Part shown: one piece after another, positions 1 through 5,241 of the stretch
Position numbering within the stretch: the first letter of the stretch is position 1
Layout: every line of letters begins with the position of its first letter
DNA from: an uncultured Bacilli bacterium
GTDB taxonomy: Bacteria > Bacillota_I > Bacilli_A > RF39 > UBA660
Direction: 5' to 3'
Assembly (NCBI GenBank): GCA_934096755.1
Contig: CAKOMU010000056.1
Span: 1-5,241 of the forward strand
Length of the DNA stretch: 5,241 bases
Program-made: the position numbers and the translations under genes
Notes under the pieces: model-generated
Seen by the model: only the letters and a program-made list of their open reading frames with translations
Databases searched by the model: none
Told to the model about the DNA's origin: nothing

Positions 1-636
1 GGTTTAAATAAAAAGGTTATTAAACAAATTTTAGATTATCGTAAAAAACATGGCAAGTTTAAATCCAGAGAAGAATTAAAAGAAGTAACTGGTGTAGATG
101 AAAAAGTCTTTGAACAAGCGGCAGGATTTTTAAGAATACTTGATGGAGAAGCTCTTGATAAAACCAATATTCATCCAGAAGATTATGCTTTAGTTCTAGC
201 CATTTTAAAAGATCATAATATCGATATTAATCTAATTGGAACTAGTAGAATGGCTGAATTACTCAATAACATTAATGATTATCAAAAATATAATATTTCT
301 GTGGATAAATGGGATATGATTAAAAGAAATTTAGTAAATGGTATTATAGATCCCCGTGATGAGATTCAACAAATGATTTTAAGAAGTGATGTCTTAGATA
401 TTAATGATTTAAAATTAGGAATGAAATTACAAGGAACTGTTCGAAATGTCACAGCCTTTGGGGCTTTTGTCGATATTGGGCTTCATGATGATGGTTTAGT
501 GCATATCTCAAAGATGAGTAAAGATTTTGTTAAACATCCAAGTGATATTGTGAAAGTCGGCGATATTGTTGATGTTTATGTTTGTGAAGTTGATAAAGAG
601 AAAAATAGAGTTAATCTTTCTTTAGTTGAGGTTTAG
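1..636 (+). CDS. tex: Tex family RNA-binding transcription accessory protein, C-terminal part (5' truncated by window edge)
   Basis: Frame 1 is open from the first base to the TAG at 634-636, giving 211 residues. The ATG at 250 is internal, not a start, because the upstream codons continue the same protein. Residues 1-46 form the helix-hairpin-helix region of Tex, running from GLNKKVIKQILDYR to FEQAAGFLRI. The family's conserved LDKTNIHPEDY stretch follows at about 53-63. A complete S1 RNA-binding domain lies at about 137-209, with the typical GTVRNVTAFGAFVDIG and GLVHISKMS segments and the closing KNRVNLSL strand. Tex proteins are usually 700-800 residues, so the N-terminal domains and the RNase H-like fold lie upstream of this window. 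The protein ends right after the S1 domain with no extra tail. Tex binds nucleic acid in the cytoplasm and is linked to transcription and translation; its exact role is not well settled. It is probably co-transcribed with the next two genes (gaps of 3 and 1 nt). Confidence 0.93.
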   Translation, partial: GLNKKVIKQILDYRKKHGKFKSREELKEVTGVDEKVFEQAAGFLRILDGEALDKTNIHPEDYALVLAILKDHNIDINLIGTSRMAELLNNINDYQKYNISVDKWDMIKRNLVNGIIDPRDEIQQMILRSDVLDINDLKLGMKLQGTVRNVTAFGAFVDIGLHDDGLVHISKMSKDFVKHPSDIVKVGDIVDVYVCEVDKEKNRVNLSLVEV

Positions 637-639
637 TTT

Positions 640-1338
640 ATGAAAACAATTTTAGGGTTGATAAAAGTTATCATTATTTTTCTTTTTATTGCTGGTGCCT
701 TCTTTTTGCTTATAAATAAAACATTTATTTATGATAAGTTTAAAGGAGAATTGATGGAAGGTGAAGGCATACCTTTAAAAAGATTTATGTATTTAACTAG
801 TGATTTGGATGGTTTAGATTTAAATTTTAAGACGGTTCTTTCTAAAGATTATTTAGAGCAAGCTAAAGAGAGTTATTTAAGTAAATTAGATCAATGTTAT
901 GGCATATATTATTACGATAAAGAGAATAATATTACAATAACTCAATATGATATAAAAGATAGTAAATATTTGAAAGATGTCAATATAAGCTATGTAGGTG
1001 GTAATTATTGTAGTAAAGATTTTGTGTTAAGTGATATGTGGATTTATGAGTATAATAGTTTAAGTTCTTTTCTAAATGGTGATATTTTAGAACAATCAAT
1101 GGTTGGTTTAATTGATAAAATTTATAATAGTAAGAGAGTTGACGATCCTAAGGTCACTGGTTATCAGAGCAAATATGATATTAATGTCAATTGTGATCAA
1201 AATGGAGTTAATTATAAGTTAACTTTTAAAGATTTTAGTGAAAATGAACTGTTGGTAATCAAAACAGTGAATAATAATTTACAAATGGCTGTTTATGAAA
1301 TGGATGATGTTACAAGTTTTTTAGGTGGGTTAAAATAA
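640..1338 (+). CDS. Hypothetical single-pass membrane-anchored protein
   Basis: This is a 232-residue protein that I do not recognise. The ATG lies 3 nt after the tex stop and has GAGG at 628-631 (8-nt spacing), inside the end of tex. The N-terminus is short and basic (MKTILGLIK), followed by one hydrophobic helix at about residues 8-26. By the positive-inside rule the remaining 200 residues are probably outside the membrane. There is no lipobox cysteine and no clear signal-peptidase site, so an uncleaved anchor is the best guess. The outer part is rich in Tyr, Asp, Asn and Lys and contains NITITQYD and INVNCDQNGVNYKLTF, which look like beta strands. There are three cysteines (86, 124, 185), so at most one disulfide pair is possible. 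The tight spacing to tex and the AI-2E gene suggests co-translation, but says little about function. Base composition matches its neighbours. That it is a real gene is well supported; its function is unknown. Confidence 0.85.
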   Translation: MKTILGLIKVIIIFLFIAGAFFLLINKTFIYDKFKGELMEGEGIPLKRFMYLTSDLDGLDLNFKTVLSKDYLEQAKESYLSKLDQCYGIYYYDKENNITITQYDIKDSKYLKDVNISYVGGNYCSKDFVLSDMWIYEYNSLSSFLNGDILEQSMVGLIDKIYNSKRVDDPKVTGYQSKYDINVNCDQNGVNYKLTFKDFSENELLVIKTVNNNLQMAVYEMDDVTSFLGGLK

Positions 1339-1339
1339 A

Positions 1340-2446
1340 ATGAAATTTAATAAAAAAGAAATCTTATTGATAATACTTTATACGGTTTGTTTAATTTTTG
1401 GATTTGTTTATATTAAAGAAATATTTGCTGTAGTTAAGTATATTTTTAATTTATTCTTACCATTTTTGATAGGAATAGCGATAGCTTATGTACTTAATGT
1501 ACTAATGAATGTAATTGAATTTAAATGGTTAAAAAAAGTGAATTGGCCTCATAAAAGATTGATTAGTTTATTGCTTGCTTTAGGGTTAGTAATTAGCTTT
1601 TTAACGCTTTTATTAGTGATGATAGTGCCAAATGTGCAAAATACTTTGGAAGTATTAGCGAATAATATTCCTAGTTATACTCAAGAAATAAAGAGTATAT
1701 TGGAAAAATTACATATCGATAGTGGCGTTATAACTAATGTTAGTGCAATTTTAAAAGACTTTGGGGATAATATGTCTCTTTATATTAAAGATAATAAAGA
1801 TCAAATTGTAGCTATTACTTTAGGTATAGCTAGTAACGTGTTAAGTGGACTTATTAATATCATTATAGCTTTTGTATTTGCTATATATTTATTAGTGCAA
1901 AAAGAACGAATTATGGGACAAGTAAAAAAAGTTTTAAAAGCTTATATGCCAGATAAATTTGTAAAAAAGAGTGAAAGTATTTGGAAACTATCTAATAAAG
2001 TATTTACTAATTTTGTCACTGGACAATGTTTAGAAGCATGTATTATTGGAATTCTTTGTTTTATTGGTATGATTATTTTAAGATTACCTTATGCAACGAC
2101 GATTTCCATTTTAGTAGGGTTTACGGCCTTAATACCAGTATTTGGTGCATTTATAGGTACTGGCCTAGGAGCATTTTTAATATTTATGGTTAGTCCTTTA
2201 GAAGCTGTTATCTTTGTGCTTTTTATCATCGTTTTACAACAATTTGAAGGTAATTTAATTTATCCAAAAGTGGTAGGTAAATCAGTCGGTTTGCCAGGGA
2301 TTTGGGTTTTTGTGGCTGTTACAGTAGGAGCTAGTATTAATGGCGTTCTTGGTATGTTGTTAAGTGTCCCTTTAGTTTCTATTTTATATAGTATTTTAGC
2401 TTTTAATGTTAATGATCGATTAAATAAAAAAAAGAACACAGTGTGA
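1340..2446 (+). CDS. AI-2E family (UPF0118 / YtvI-like) membrane transporter
   Basis: This 368-residue integral membrane protein has the size and pattern of the AI-2E transporter family (Pfam PF01594). Hydrophobic segments fall at about 7-25, 33-56, 72-97, 156-186, 230-248, 254-283, 286-301 and 319-353. A hydrophilic stretch at about 98-155, between the third and fourth, is typical of the family. Characteristic motifs are TGQCLEA (227-233), ALIPVFGAFIGTGLG (263-277) and QQFEGNLIYPKVVGKSVGLP (300-319). Some members export autoinducer-2 (TqsA in E. coli) and others act as Na+/H+ antiporters, so the substrate cannot be assigned from sequence. The start is supported by AGGTGG at 1323-1328, inside the end of the preceding gene, with 11-nt spacing. 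It is the last gene of the tex operon. Its final codons (KKKNTV) form the 5' arm of the terminator and its TGA lies in the loop. Confidence 0.93.
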   Translation: MKFNKKEILLIILYTVCLIFGFVYIKEIFAVVKYIFNLFLPFLIGIAIAYVLNVLMNVIEFKWLKKVNWPHKRLISLLLALGLVISFLTLLLVMIVPNVQNTLEVLANNIPSYTQEIKSILEKLHIDSGVITNVSAILKDFGDNMSLYIKDNKDQIVAITLGIASNVLSGLINIIIAFVFAIYLLVQKERIMGQVKKVLKAYMPDKFVKKSESIWKLSNKVFTNFVTGQCLEACIIGILCFIGMIILRLPYATTISILVGFTALIPVFGAFIGTGLGAFLIFMVSPLEAVIFVLFIIVLQQFEGNLIYPKVVGKSVGLPGIWVFVAVTVGASINGVLGMLLSVPLVSILYSILAFNVNDRLNKKKNTV

Positions 2447-2463
2447 TGCTGTGTCCTTTTTTT
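2427..2463 (+). terminator. Intrinsic terminator of the tex / AI-2E operon, overlapping the CDS end
   Basis: The 5' arm at 2427-2441 pairs with the 3' arm at 2449-2463. This gives 15 positions with one A-C mismatch (2435 against 2455) and a 7-nt loop (TGTGATG, 2442-2448). The core stem is ACACAG/CTGTGT. The 3' arm ends in seven T, which pair with an upstream A-run, so the structure could also work on the other strand. The transporter's TGA stop (2444-2446) lies in the loop. Confidence 0.9.
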
Positions 2464-2515
2464 GAGAACATCAAAGTATTATGTACTTGGTAAAATATGA
2501 AAAAAAGATGTTCTC
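2464..2515. repeat. Perfect 9-bp inverted repeat with 34-nt spacing
   Basis: GAGAACATC at 2464-2472 is repeated in inverse orientation as GATGTTCTC at 2507-2515. It begins at the base after the terminator T-run. A smaller hairpin (AAGTA 2474-2478 / TACTT 2484-2488, 5-nt loop) is nested inside. No T-run follows the right arm, so it is not a classical terminator on the + strand. It could be a folded RNA element, a transcript-end or processing structure, or the remnant of a small repeat. The function is unknown. The repeat is certain; the meaning is not. Confidence 0.55.
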
Positions 2516-2560
2516 TTGTAAACATTATAAAAAATAAATGATGGGAAGTCAATTCTATAA

Positions 2561-2589
2561 TTGTTATTTGTGGATAAATATTGTATAAT
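2561..2589 (+). promoter_or_regulatory. Sigma-A-type promoter of sufS
   Basis: The -35 box is TTGTTA at 2561-2566, followed by a 17-bp spacer and a perfect TATAAT -10 box at 2584-2589. Transcription would begin near 2596. This leaves about 84 nt of leader before the ATG at 2680. It is the best promoter match in this gap, and it follows the terminator of the upstream operon, so sufS is probably an independent transcription unit. Confidence 0.8.
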
Positions 2590-2595
2590 AGGGAA

Positions 2596-2679
2596 AGTTA
2601 AAGAAATGTGGACAAGGCTTTTGTTATAAGTAACTTTGGTTTTACAGAATATAATGTATTAAGAGAAAAGAGGTATAAT
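2596..2679 (+). other. Probable 5' leader of sufS, with a possible 7-codon upstream ORF
   Basis: This is the stretch between the inferred transcription start and the sufS ATG. It contains a short ORF, ATG at 2606 to TAA at 2627-2629, reading MWTRLLL. Its only candidate ribosome binding site is AGGG at 2590-2593, which is 12 nt away and at or before the inferred transcript start, so translation is doubtful. I see only weak local hairpins, such as GTTA-TAAG-TAAC around 2621-2634, and no recognisable riboswitch or T-box. Its length suits a simple long leader as well as a regulatory one. Confidence 0.35.
2669..2673 (+). promoter_or_regulatory. Ribosome binding site that sets the sufS start
   Basis: AGAGG at 2669-2673, within AAAAGAGG, lies 6 nt before the ATG at 2680. 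The alternative GTG at 2608 in the same frame has no comparable site and falls only about 12 nt after the predicted transcription start. The ATG at 2680 also gives the N-terminus expected for SufS, which begins just before the YLDNGATS motif. Confidence 0.85.
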
Positions 2680-3876
2680 ATGAATAGAGAAGATTTTCCA
2701 ATGCTTAAACAAGATATTATATACTTAGATAATGGTGCTACTAGCTTAAAGCCTCAATGTGTAATTGATAAAATAAGAGATTACTATGAAAATTATAGTG
2801 CTAATGCTCATCGGGGAGATTATGATATTTCCTTTAAAGTAGATGTGGAATATGAAAATGCTCGTGAAGAAGTAATGAATTTCATTAATGCTAAGAGTAA
2901 AGAAGAAATTATTTTTACTAGCGGAACGACAGATAGTTTGAATATGATTGCTACCGGTTTTTTTGCTAATATTGTTGAAAGTCAAGATGAAATTTTAATA
3001 ACTACTAGTGAACATGCGTCAAATGTTTTACCATGGTTTAGATTGGCCAAAGATTTTGGTTGTCGAGTAAATTTTATTCCTTTAGATGAAAACTTACATG
3101 TTACAGTTGATAATGTTTTAAAAAGTATTACTCCTGCTACTAAGGTTATTGCTCTTGCTGGTATTACCAATGTGGTTGGGGATATTAGACCGATGAAAGA
3201 GATTACTAAAATAGCACATGAGAGAAATATTTTTGTTGTGATGGATGGGGCACAAAGTGTACCTCATATGAAAACTGATGTACAAGATTTAGATGTTGAT
3301 TTTTTAGCCTTTTCAGGACATAAAATGTTAGGCCCTACTGGTGTTGGTGTTTTATATGGTAAAAGAGAATTACTGGAAGAGATGGAACCCGTGAATTTAG
3401 GTGGGGGTATGAATGAGTCTTTTGATGATGTTAATTCAGTTATATTAAAAGATTTACCAACTAGATTAGAAGCTGGAACTCCCAATATTGCAGGAGTTAT
3501 AGGCTTGGGAGAAGCAATTAGGTACATTAATAAAGTAGGAATTCAAAATATTCATGAAAGAGAACTACATTTACGAAATTATTTAATTGAGAGATTGGTT
3601 AGTATACCTCATATTGATATAATTAATTTAGAGGCAGATAGTGGTGTTGTGGCTTTTAATGTGGAAGGTATTTTTAGTCAAGATGTTGCTTATTATTTAA
3701 ATAAATATAATGTTTGTGTTCGGGCTGGTAATCATTGTGCCAAAATTTTAAAAAATGCTACTGGTGTAAATAATACATTAAGAATTAGTTTATATTTTTA
3801 TAATACAGAAAGTGAAATTGATGAATTGATTAATTTGCTGAAAAATAAAAATAAAATATTAGATGAAATGTTATAA
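2680..3876 (+). CDS. sufS: Cysteine desulfurase, SufS type (group II, PLP-dependent)
   Basis: This 398-residue class V aminotransferase-fold enzyme takes sulfur from L-cysteine as a persulfide, releasing alanine. The sulfur is used for Fe-S clusters and other thio-cofactors in the cytoplasm. Visible motifs are YLDNGATS (15-22), NAHRGDYD (42-49), FTSGTTDSLN (79-88, PLP phosphate site), His112 in SEHASN (ring stacking), Asp189 and Gln192 in DGAQS, the PLP lysine Lys215 in SGHKMLGPTG, catalytic Cys353 in RAGNHCAK, and Arg368 in RISLYFYNT. His112, Asp189, Gln192, Lys215, Cys353 and Arg368 are each 11 lower than in E. coli SufS (His123, Asp200, Gln203, Lys226, Cys364, Arg379), a strong match. The usual HHCA around the cysteine is NHCA here. 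A selenocysteine-lyase or CsdA-like role cannot be excluded. No sufC, D, U, E or B lies beside it; the gene has its own promoter and ends in a terminator. A reading extended to GTG at 2608 is less likely. Confidence 0.92.
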   Translation: MNREDFPMLKQDIIYLDNGATSLKPQCVIDKIRDYYENYSANAHRGDYDISFKVDVEYENAREEVMNFINAKSKEEIIFTSGTTDSLNMIATGFFANIVESQDEILITTSEHASNVLPWFRLAKDFGCRVNFIPLDENLHVTVDNVLKSITPATKVIALAGITNVVGDIRPMKEITKIAHERNIFVVMDGAQSVPHMKTDVQDLDVDFLAFSGHKMLGPTGVGVLYGKRELLEEMEPVNLGGGMNESFDDVNSVILKDLPTRLEAGTPNIAGVIGLGEAIRYINKVGIQNIHERELHLRNYLIERLVSIPHIDIINLEADSGVVAFNVEGIFSQDVAYYLNKYNVCVRAGNHCAKILKNATGVNNTLRISLYFYNTESEIDELINLLKNKNKILDEML

Positions 3877-3911
3877 AAAAGGAAATGCGATTTTTTAAGC
3901 ATTTCCTTTTT
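3876..3911. terminator. Bidirectional intrinsic terminator between sufS and the convergent glycosyltransferase
   Basis: AAAAAGGAAATGC at 3876-3888 pairs perfectly with GCATTTCCTTTTT at 3899-3911, giving a 13-bp stem and a 10-nt loop. The + strand ends in five T, and the - strand sees the complement of the A-run at 3875-3880 as six T, so both converging transcripts can stop here. The last base of the sufS stop is the first base of the stem. The glycosyltransferase's final Gly-Asn-Ala codons lie in the other arm, with its TAA (3895-3897) in the loop. Confidence 0.92.
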
Positions 3912-5073
3912 CAATAGCTTGATGATAAACTTTTAAAACTTCTGCTGCAAAAACTTCTTTAGAGTATCGATAGGTACTATTTAAAGCATTGAGGGCCATA
4001 TTTTTGTAAAGTTGTTTATCTGTTGCTAGTTTTAAAATATATTTTTTAAATTCATCGTCGTTTTTAAATAAATAACCATTATAATTATTTTCAATCATGG
4101 CTTGAAAACTGGTGTCATTTATACAAATTGTTGGTTTGCTCGCTGCCAAACCTTCAATGATTGTAAGACCTTGAGTTTCTGTTTTAGAAAATGAAGAAAT
4201 AACATCAAATGTATTAAAATAATTAGGTACTTCATCATAGGGTATTTTTCCTGTAAATATGACATGATTTTGAATATTTAGTTTTTTACTTAAAGATTTT
4301 AAATTGTCTAATTCTGGTCCATCGCCGACTAGCATGACTTTAATTTTAGGATTCATATTTAAAAGTTCTTTGGTATTTTTTAGTAGTTGATCAAAACTTT
4401 TTTCGCTAGCGATACGACCAACTGAACCTATAATAAATTCATCGTCTTTAACATGATATTTTTCTTTGATAAGTTTAACATTTTGTAGAGTTTTTTTATT
4501 TTTTTTGAATCTGTCAATGTCAATACCCGTTGGTATAACATTTATTTTTTTGGTAATATGATATTTTTGTTCAAATAAATCCTTTATTTTGTCAGTAGGA
4601 ACAATTAATTCTGTACATTTTTTTTCACAATAATATTTTGTCATTTTAACTACTAATTTTTGTGCTAAATTATCAAAGTGACCGTGAGTGACATAATAAA
4701 CATAATCTTCATATAGTGTGTGATAAGTGTGAACAACTGGAATATGCAATTTATGAGCTACAAGACGTGAAAAATAACCAATGCTAAATTCGGTTTGAGA
4801 ATGGATGATATCTAAATGCCAATTTTTAATTATTTTCATTGCTTTATGAGAATAAATACTAGTTAATTTTGTGTTGTAGATGCCAGTCTTAATTCCAGGT
4901 AAATAGATTATTTTATTTTTTTCGTCATAAAAAAACTTATTGTCTATTAAATTGGCAGTGACGATATAAACTGTATGATGCATCTTTTCTAAAGATTCTT
5001 TTAACATTTTAATGCTTGTGGTAACACCAGAGATGTGGGGTTCATAAGCATCGGTAAAAATTGCAATTTTCAT
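3895..5073 (-). CDS. GT4 family glycosyltransferase, probably a diacylglycerol glucosyltransferase
   Basis: This 392-residue protein has the GT-B fold layout of CAZy family GT4. The N-terminal Rossmann half opens with MKIAIFTDAY and the SGVTTS glycine loop (15-20). It includes HSQTEFSIG (91-99) and HTYHTLYEDYVYY (115-127), patterns I associate with the 1,2-diacylglycerol 3-alpha-glucosyltransferases (Acholeplasma alMGS type). PTGIDIDRF (181-189) marks the domain linker. The C-terminal half carries SVGRIASEK with Arg220 and Lys225 for the sugar-nucleotide diphosphate, VGDGPE (249-254), and the EX7E motif Glu299/Glu307 in TETQGLTIIEGLAA. There is no transmembrane segment, but the protein is lysine-rich, which fits a peripheral enzyme on the inner face of the membrane. 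The likely reaction is glucose transfer from UDP-glucose to diacylglycerol; another lipid or polysaccharide acceptor is possible. The start is supported by AAGGAAGG (complement of 5079-5086), 5 nt before the ATG. The family is secure; the acceptor is inferred. Confidence 0.9.
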   Translation of the reverse strand: MKIAIFTDAYEPHISGVTTSIKMLKESLEKMHHTVYIVTANLIDNKFFYDEKNKIIYLPGIKTGIYNTKLTSIYSHKAMKIIKNWHLDIIHSQTEFSIGYFSRLVAHKLHIPVVHTYHTLYEDYVYYVTHGHFDNLAQKLVVKMTKYYCEKKCTELIVPTDKIKDLFEQKYHITKKINVIPTGIDIDRFKKNKKTLQNVKLIKEKYHVKDDEFIIGSVGRIASEKSFDQLLKNTKELLNMNPKIKVMLVGDGPELDNLKSLSKKLNIQNHVIFTGKIPYDEVPNYFNTFDVISSFSKTETQGLTIIEGLAASKPTICINDTSFQAMIENNYNGYLFKNDDEFKKYILKLATDKQLYKNMALNALNSTYRYSKEVFAAEVLKVYHQAIEKGNA

Positions 5074-5097
5074 GGCGACCTTCCTTACTTCTTTATA

Positions 5098-5126
5098 AGT
5101 ATATAATAAAACCTAATCTTTTTCAA
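5098..5126 (-). promoter_or_regulatory. Promoter of the glycosyltransferase gene
   Basis: Read on the - strand, TTGAAA (complement of 5121-5126) is followed by a 17-bp spacer and TATACT (complement of 5098-5103). Transcription would start near 5091, leaving a leader of about 18 nt that contains the ribosome binding site. Confidence 0.78.
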
Positions 5127-5140
5127 TGTAATTAATTGCA
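5127..5140. promoter_or_regulatory. Near-palindrome between the divergent -35 boxes, possible operator
   Basis: TGTAATTAATTGCA matches its own reverse complement at 12 of 14 positions. It begins right after the -35 box of the - strand promoter and overlaps the -35 box of the + strand promoter. A bound repressor here could affect both genes. Short A+T palindromes are common by chance in such DNA, so this is only a candidate. Confidence 0.25.
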
Positions 5141-5164
5141 CTTTGTTAGGGGATTTGTTATGAT
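5136..5164 (+). promoter_or_regulatory. Promoter of the divergent gene at the right edge
   Basis: TTGCAC at 5136-5141, a 17-bp spacer, and TATGAT at 5159-5164 form a good promoter. TGT just before the -10 box gives the extended -10 pattern. Transcription would start near 5171, leaving a leader of about 17 nt before the ATG at 5188. The start is back to back with the glycosyltransferase promoter. Confidence 0.75.
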
Positions 5165-5187
5165 AGAGTAGTAAGGAATGGGAAAAC

Positions 5188-5241
5188 ATGAAGGAAAAAA
5201 TTTCAAAATTAATCAACGTTTATAAAAAAAATGGGTTATGG
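5188..5241 (+). CDS. Start of an unidentified gene (3' truncated by window edge)
   Basis: An ATG at 5188 opens a frame of 18 codons (MKEKISKLINVYKKNGLW) that runs without a stop to the last base. AAGGA at 5173-5177, with 10-nt spacing, and the promoter just upstream support a real start. The visible part is a basic, helical N-terminus. Short basic helices like this occur at the start of some membrane-associated glycosyltransferases, and the neighbour is one, but 18 residues are too few to name a family. Confidence 0.65.
   Translation, partial: MKEKISKLINVYKKNGLW

Noticed and set aside
250..636. A separate 128-residue S1-domain protein starting at ATG 250
   Set aside because: The frame is open to base 1 and the upstream codons encode the helix-hairpin-helix part of Tex, so this is the tail of a larger protein.
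2481..2537. 18-codon ORF inside the inverted repeat region
   Set aside because: It has no ribosome binding site or promoter, and its lysine-rich composition follows from the A-rich DNA.
2538..2588. 16-residue ORF ending in the sufS -10 box
   Set aside because: It has no ribosome binding site and overlaps the promoter; it looks like a chance reading.
2608..2679. SufS extended by 24 residues from a GTG start
   Set aside because: There is no ribosome binding site, it begins about 12 nt after the inferred transcription start, and the added residues do not belong to the family. The ATG at 2680 has a clear AGAGG.
2650..2679. Two further TATAAT strings just before the sufS ATG
   Set aside because: Neither has a good -35 box at 17 bp. 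One directly abuts the start codon and would leave no ribosome binding site in the transcript.
2746..3527. Three open frames on the - strand inside sufS (79, 62 and 87 codons)
   Set aside because: They lie wholly opposite a well-supported enzyme gene, show no family motifs, and are expected shadows of its codon pattern.
1..5241. CRISPR array, insertion sequence, tRNA or rRNA gene, defence system
   Set aside because: I saw no regularly spaced repeats, transposase motifs, cloverleaf or rRNA segments. The genes are housekeeping types with uniform base composition.

Overview
The window is a strongly A+T-rich bacterial chromosome segment with short intergenic gaps, strong AGGAGG-like ribosome binding sites and intrinsic terminators with T-runs. 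This points to a low-GC Firmicute, in the broad Bacilli / Erysipelotrichia / Mollicutes-related group. TGA is used as a stop at the end of the AI-2E family gene, just inside a terminator hairpin, and tryptophan is written TGG. The standard bacterial code (11) therefore fits better than the Mycoplasma/Spiroplasma code. Genus and species cannot be read from the sequence.

Layout. Positions 1-2446 (+) look like the distal end of one operon. It holds the C-terminal part of the RNA-binding protein Tex (cut by the window edge), an unrecognised single-pass membrane-anchored protein 3 nt later, and an AI-2E (UPF0118/YtvI-type) membrane transporter 1 nt after that. It ends in an intrinsic terminator that overlaps the transporter's last codons. 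Positions 2447-2679 are intergenic: a 9-bp perfect inverted repeat with 34-nt spacing, a good sigma-A-type promoter (TTGTTA-17-TATAAT), and a leader of roughly 84 nt. Positions 2680-3876 (+) encode a complete SufS-type (group II) cysteine desulfurase with all checked catalytic residues. It is transcribed alone. A 13-bp bidirectional terminator at 3876-3911 is shared with the convergent gene.

Positions 3895-5073 (-) encode a GT4 glycosyltransferase resembling diacylglycerol glucosyltransferases. It has its own promoter (TTGAAA-17-TATACT). Back to back with it, a second promoter (TTGCAC-17-TGTTATGAT, extended -10) drives a + strand gene whose first 18 codons (5188-5241) reach the window edge.

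Functionally this is mostly core housekeeping: transcription/translation-associated RNA binding, sulfur mobilisation for Fe-S clusters or thio-modifications, and probable membrane glycolipid synthesis. No mobile element, CRISPR array, RNA gene or defence system is visible. The points most worth a second look are the unknown protein between tex and the transporter, the solitary sufS with its leader and possible Fur-family-like site, the spaced inverted repeat after the first terminator, the terminators that overlap coding ends, and the near-palindrome between the divergent promoters. None of these amounts to clear evidence of a new biological system.
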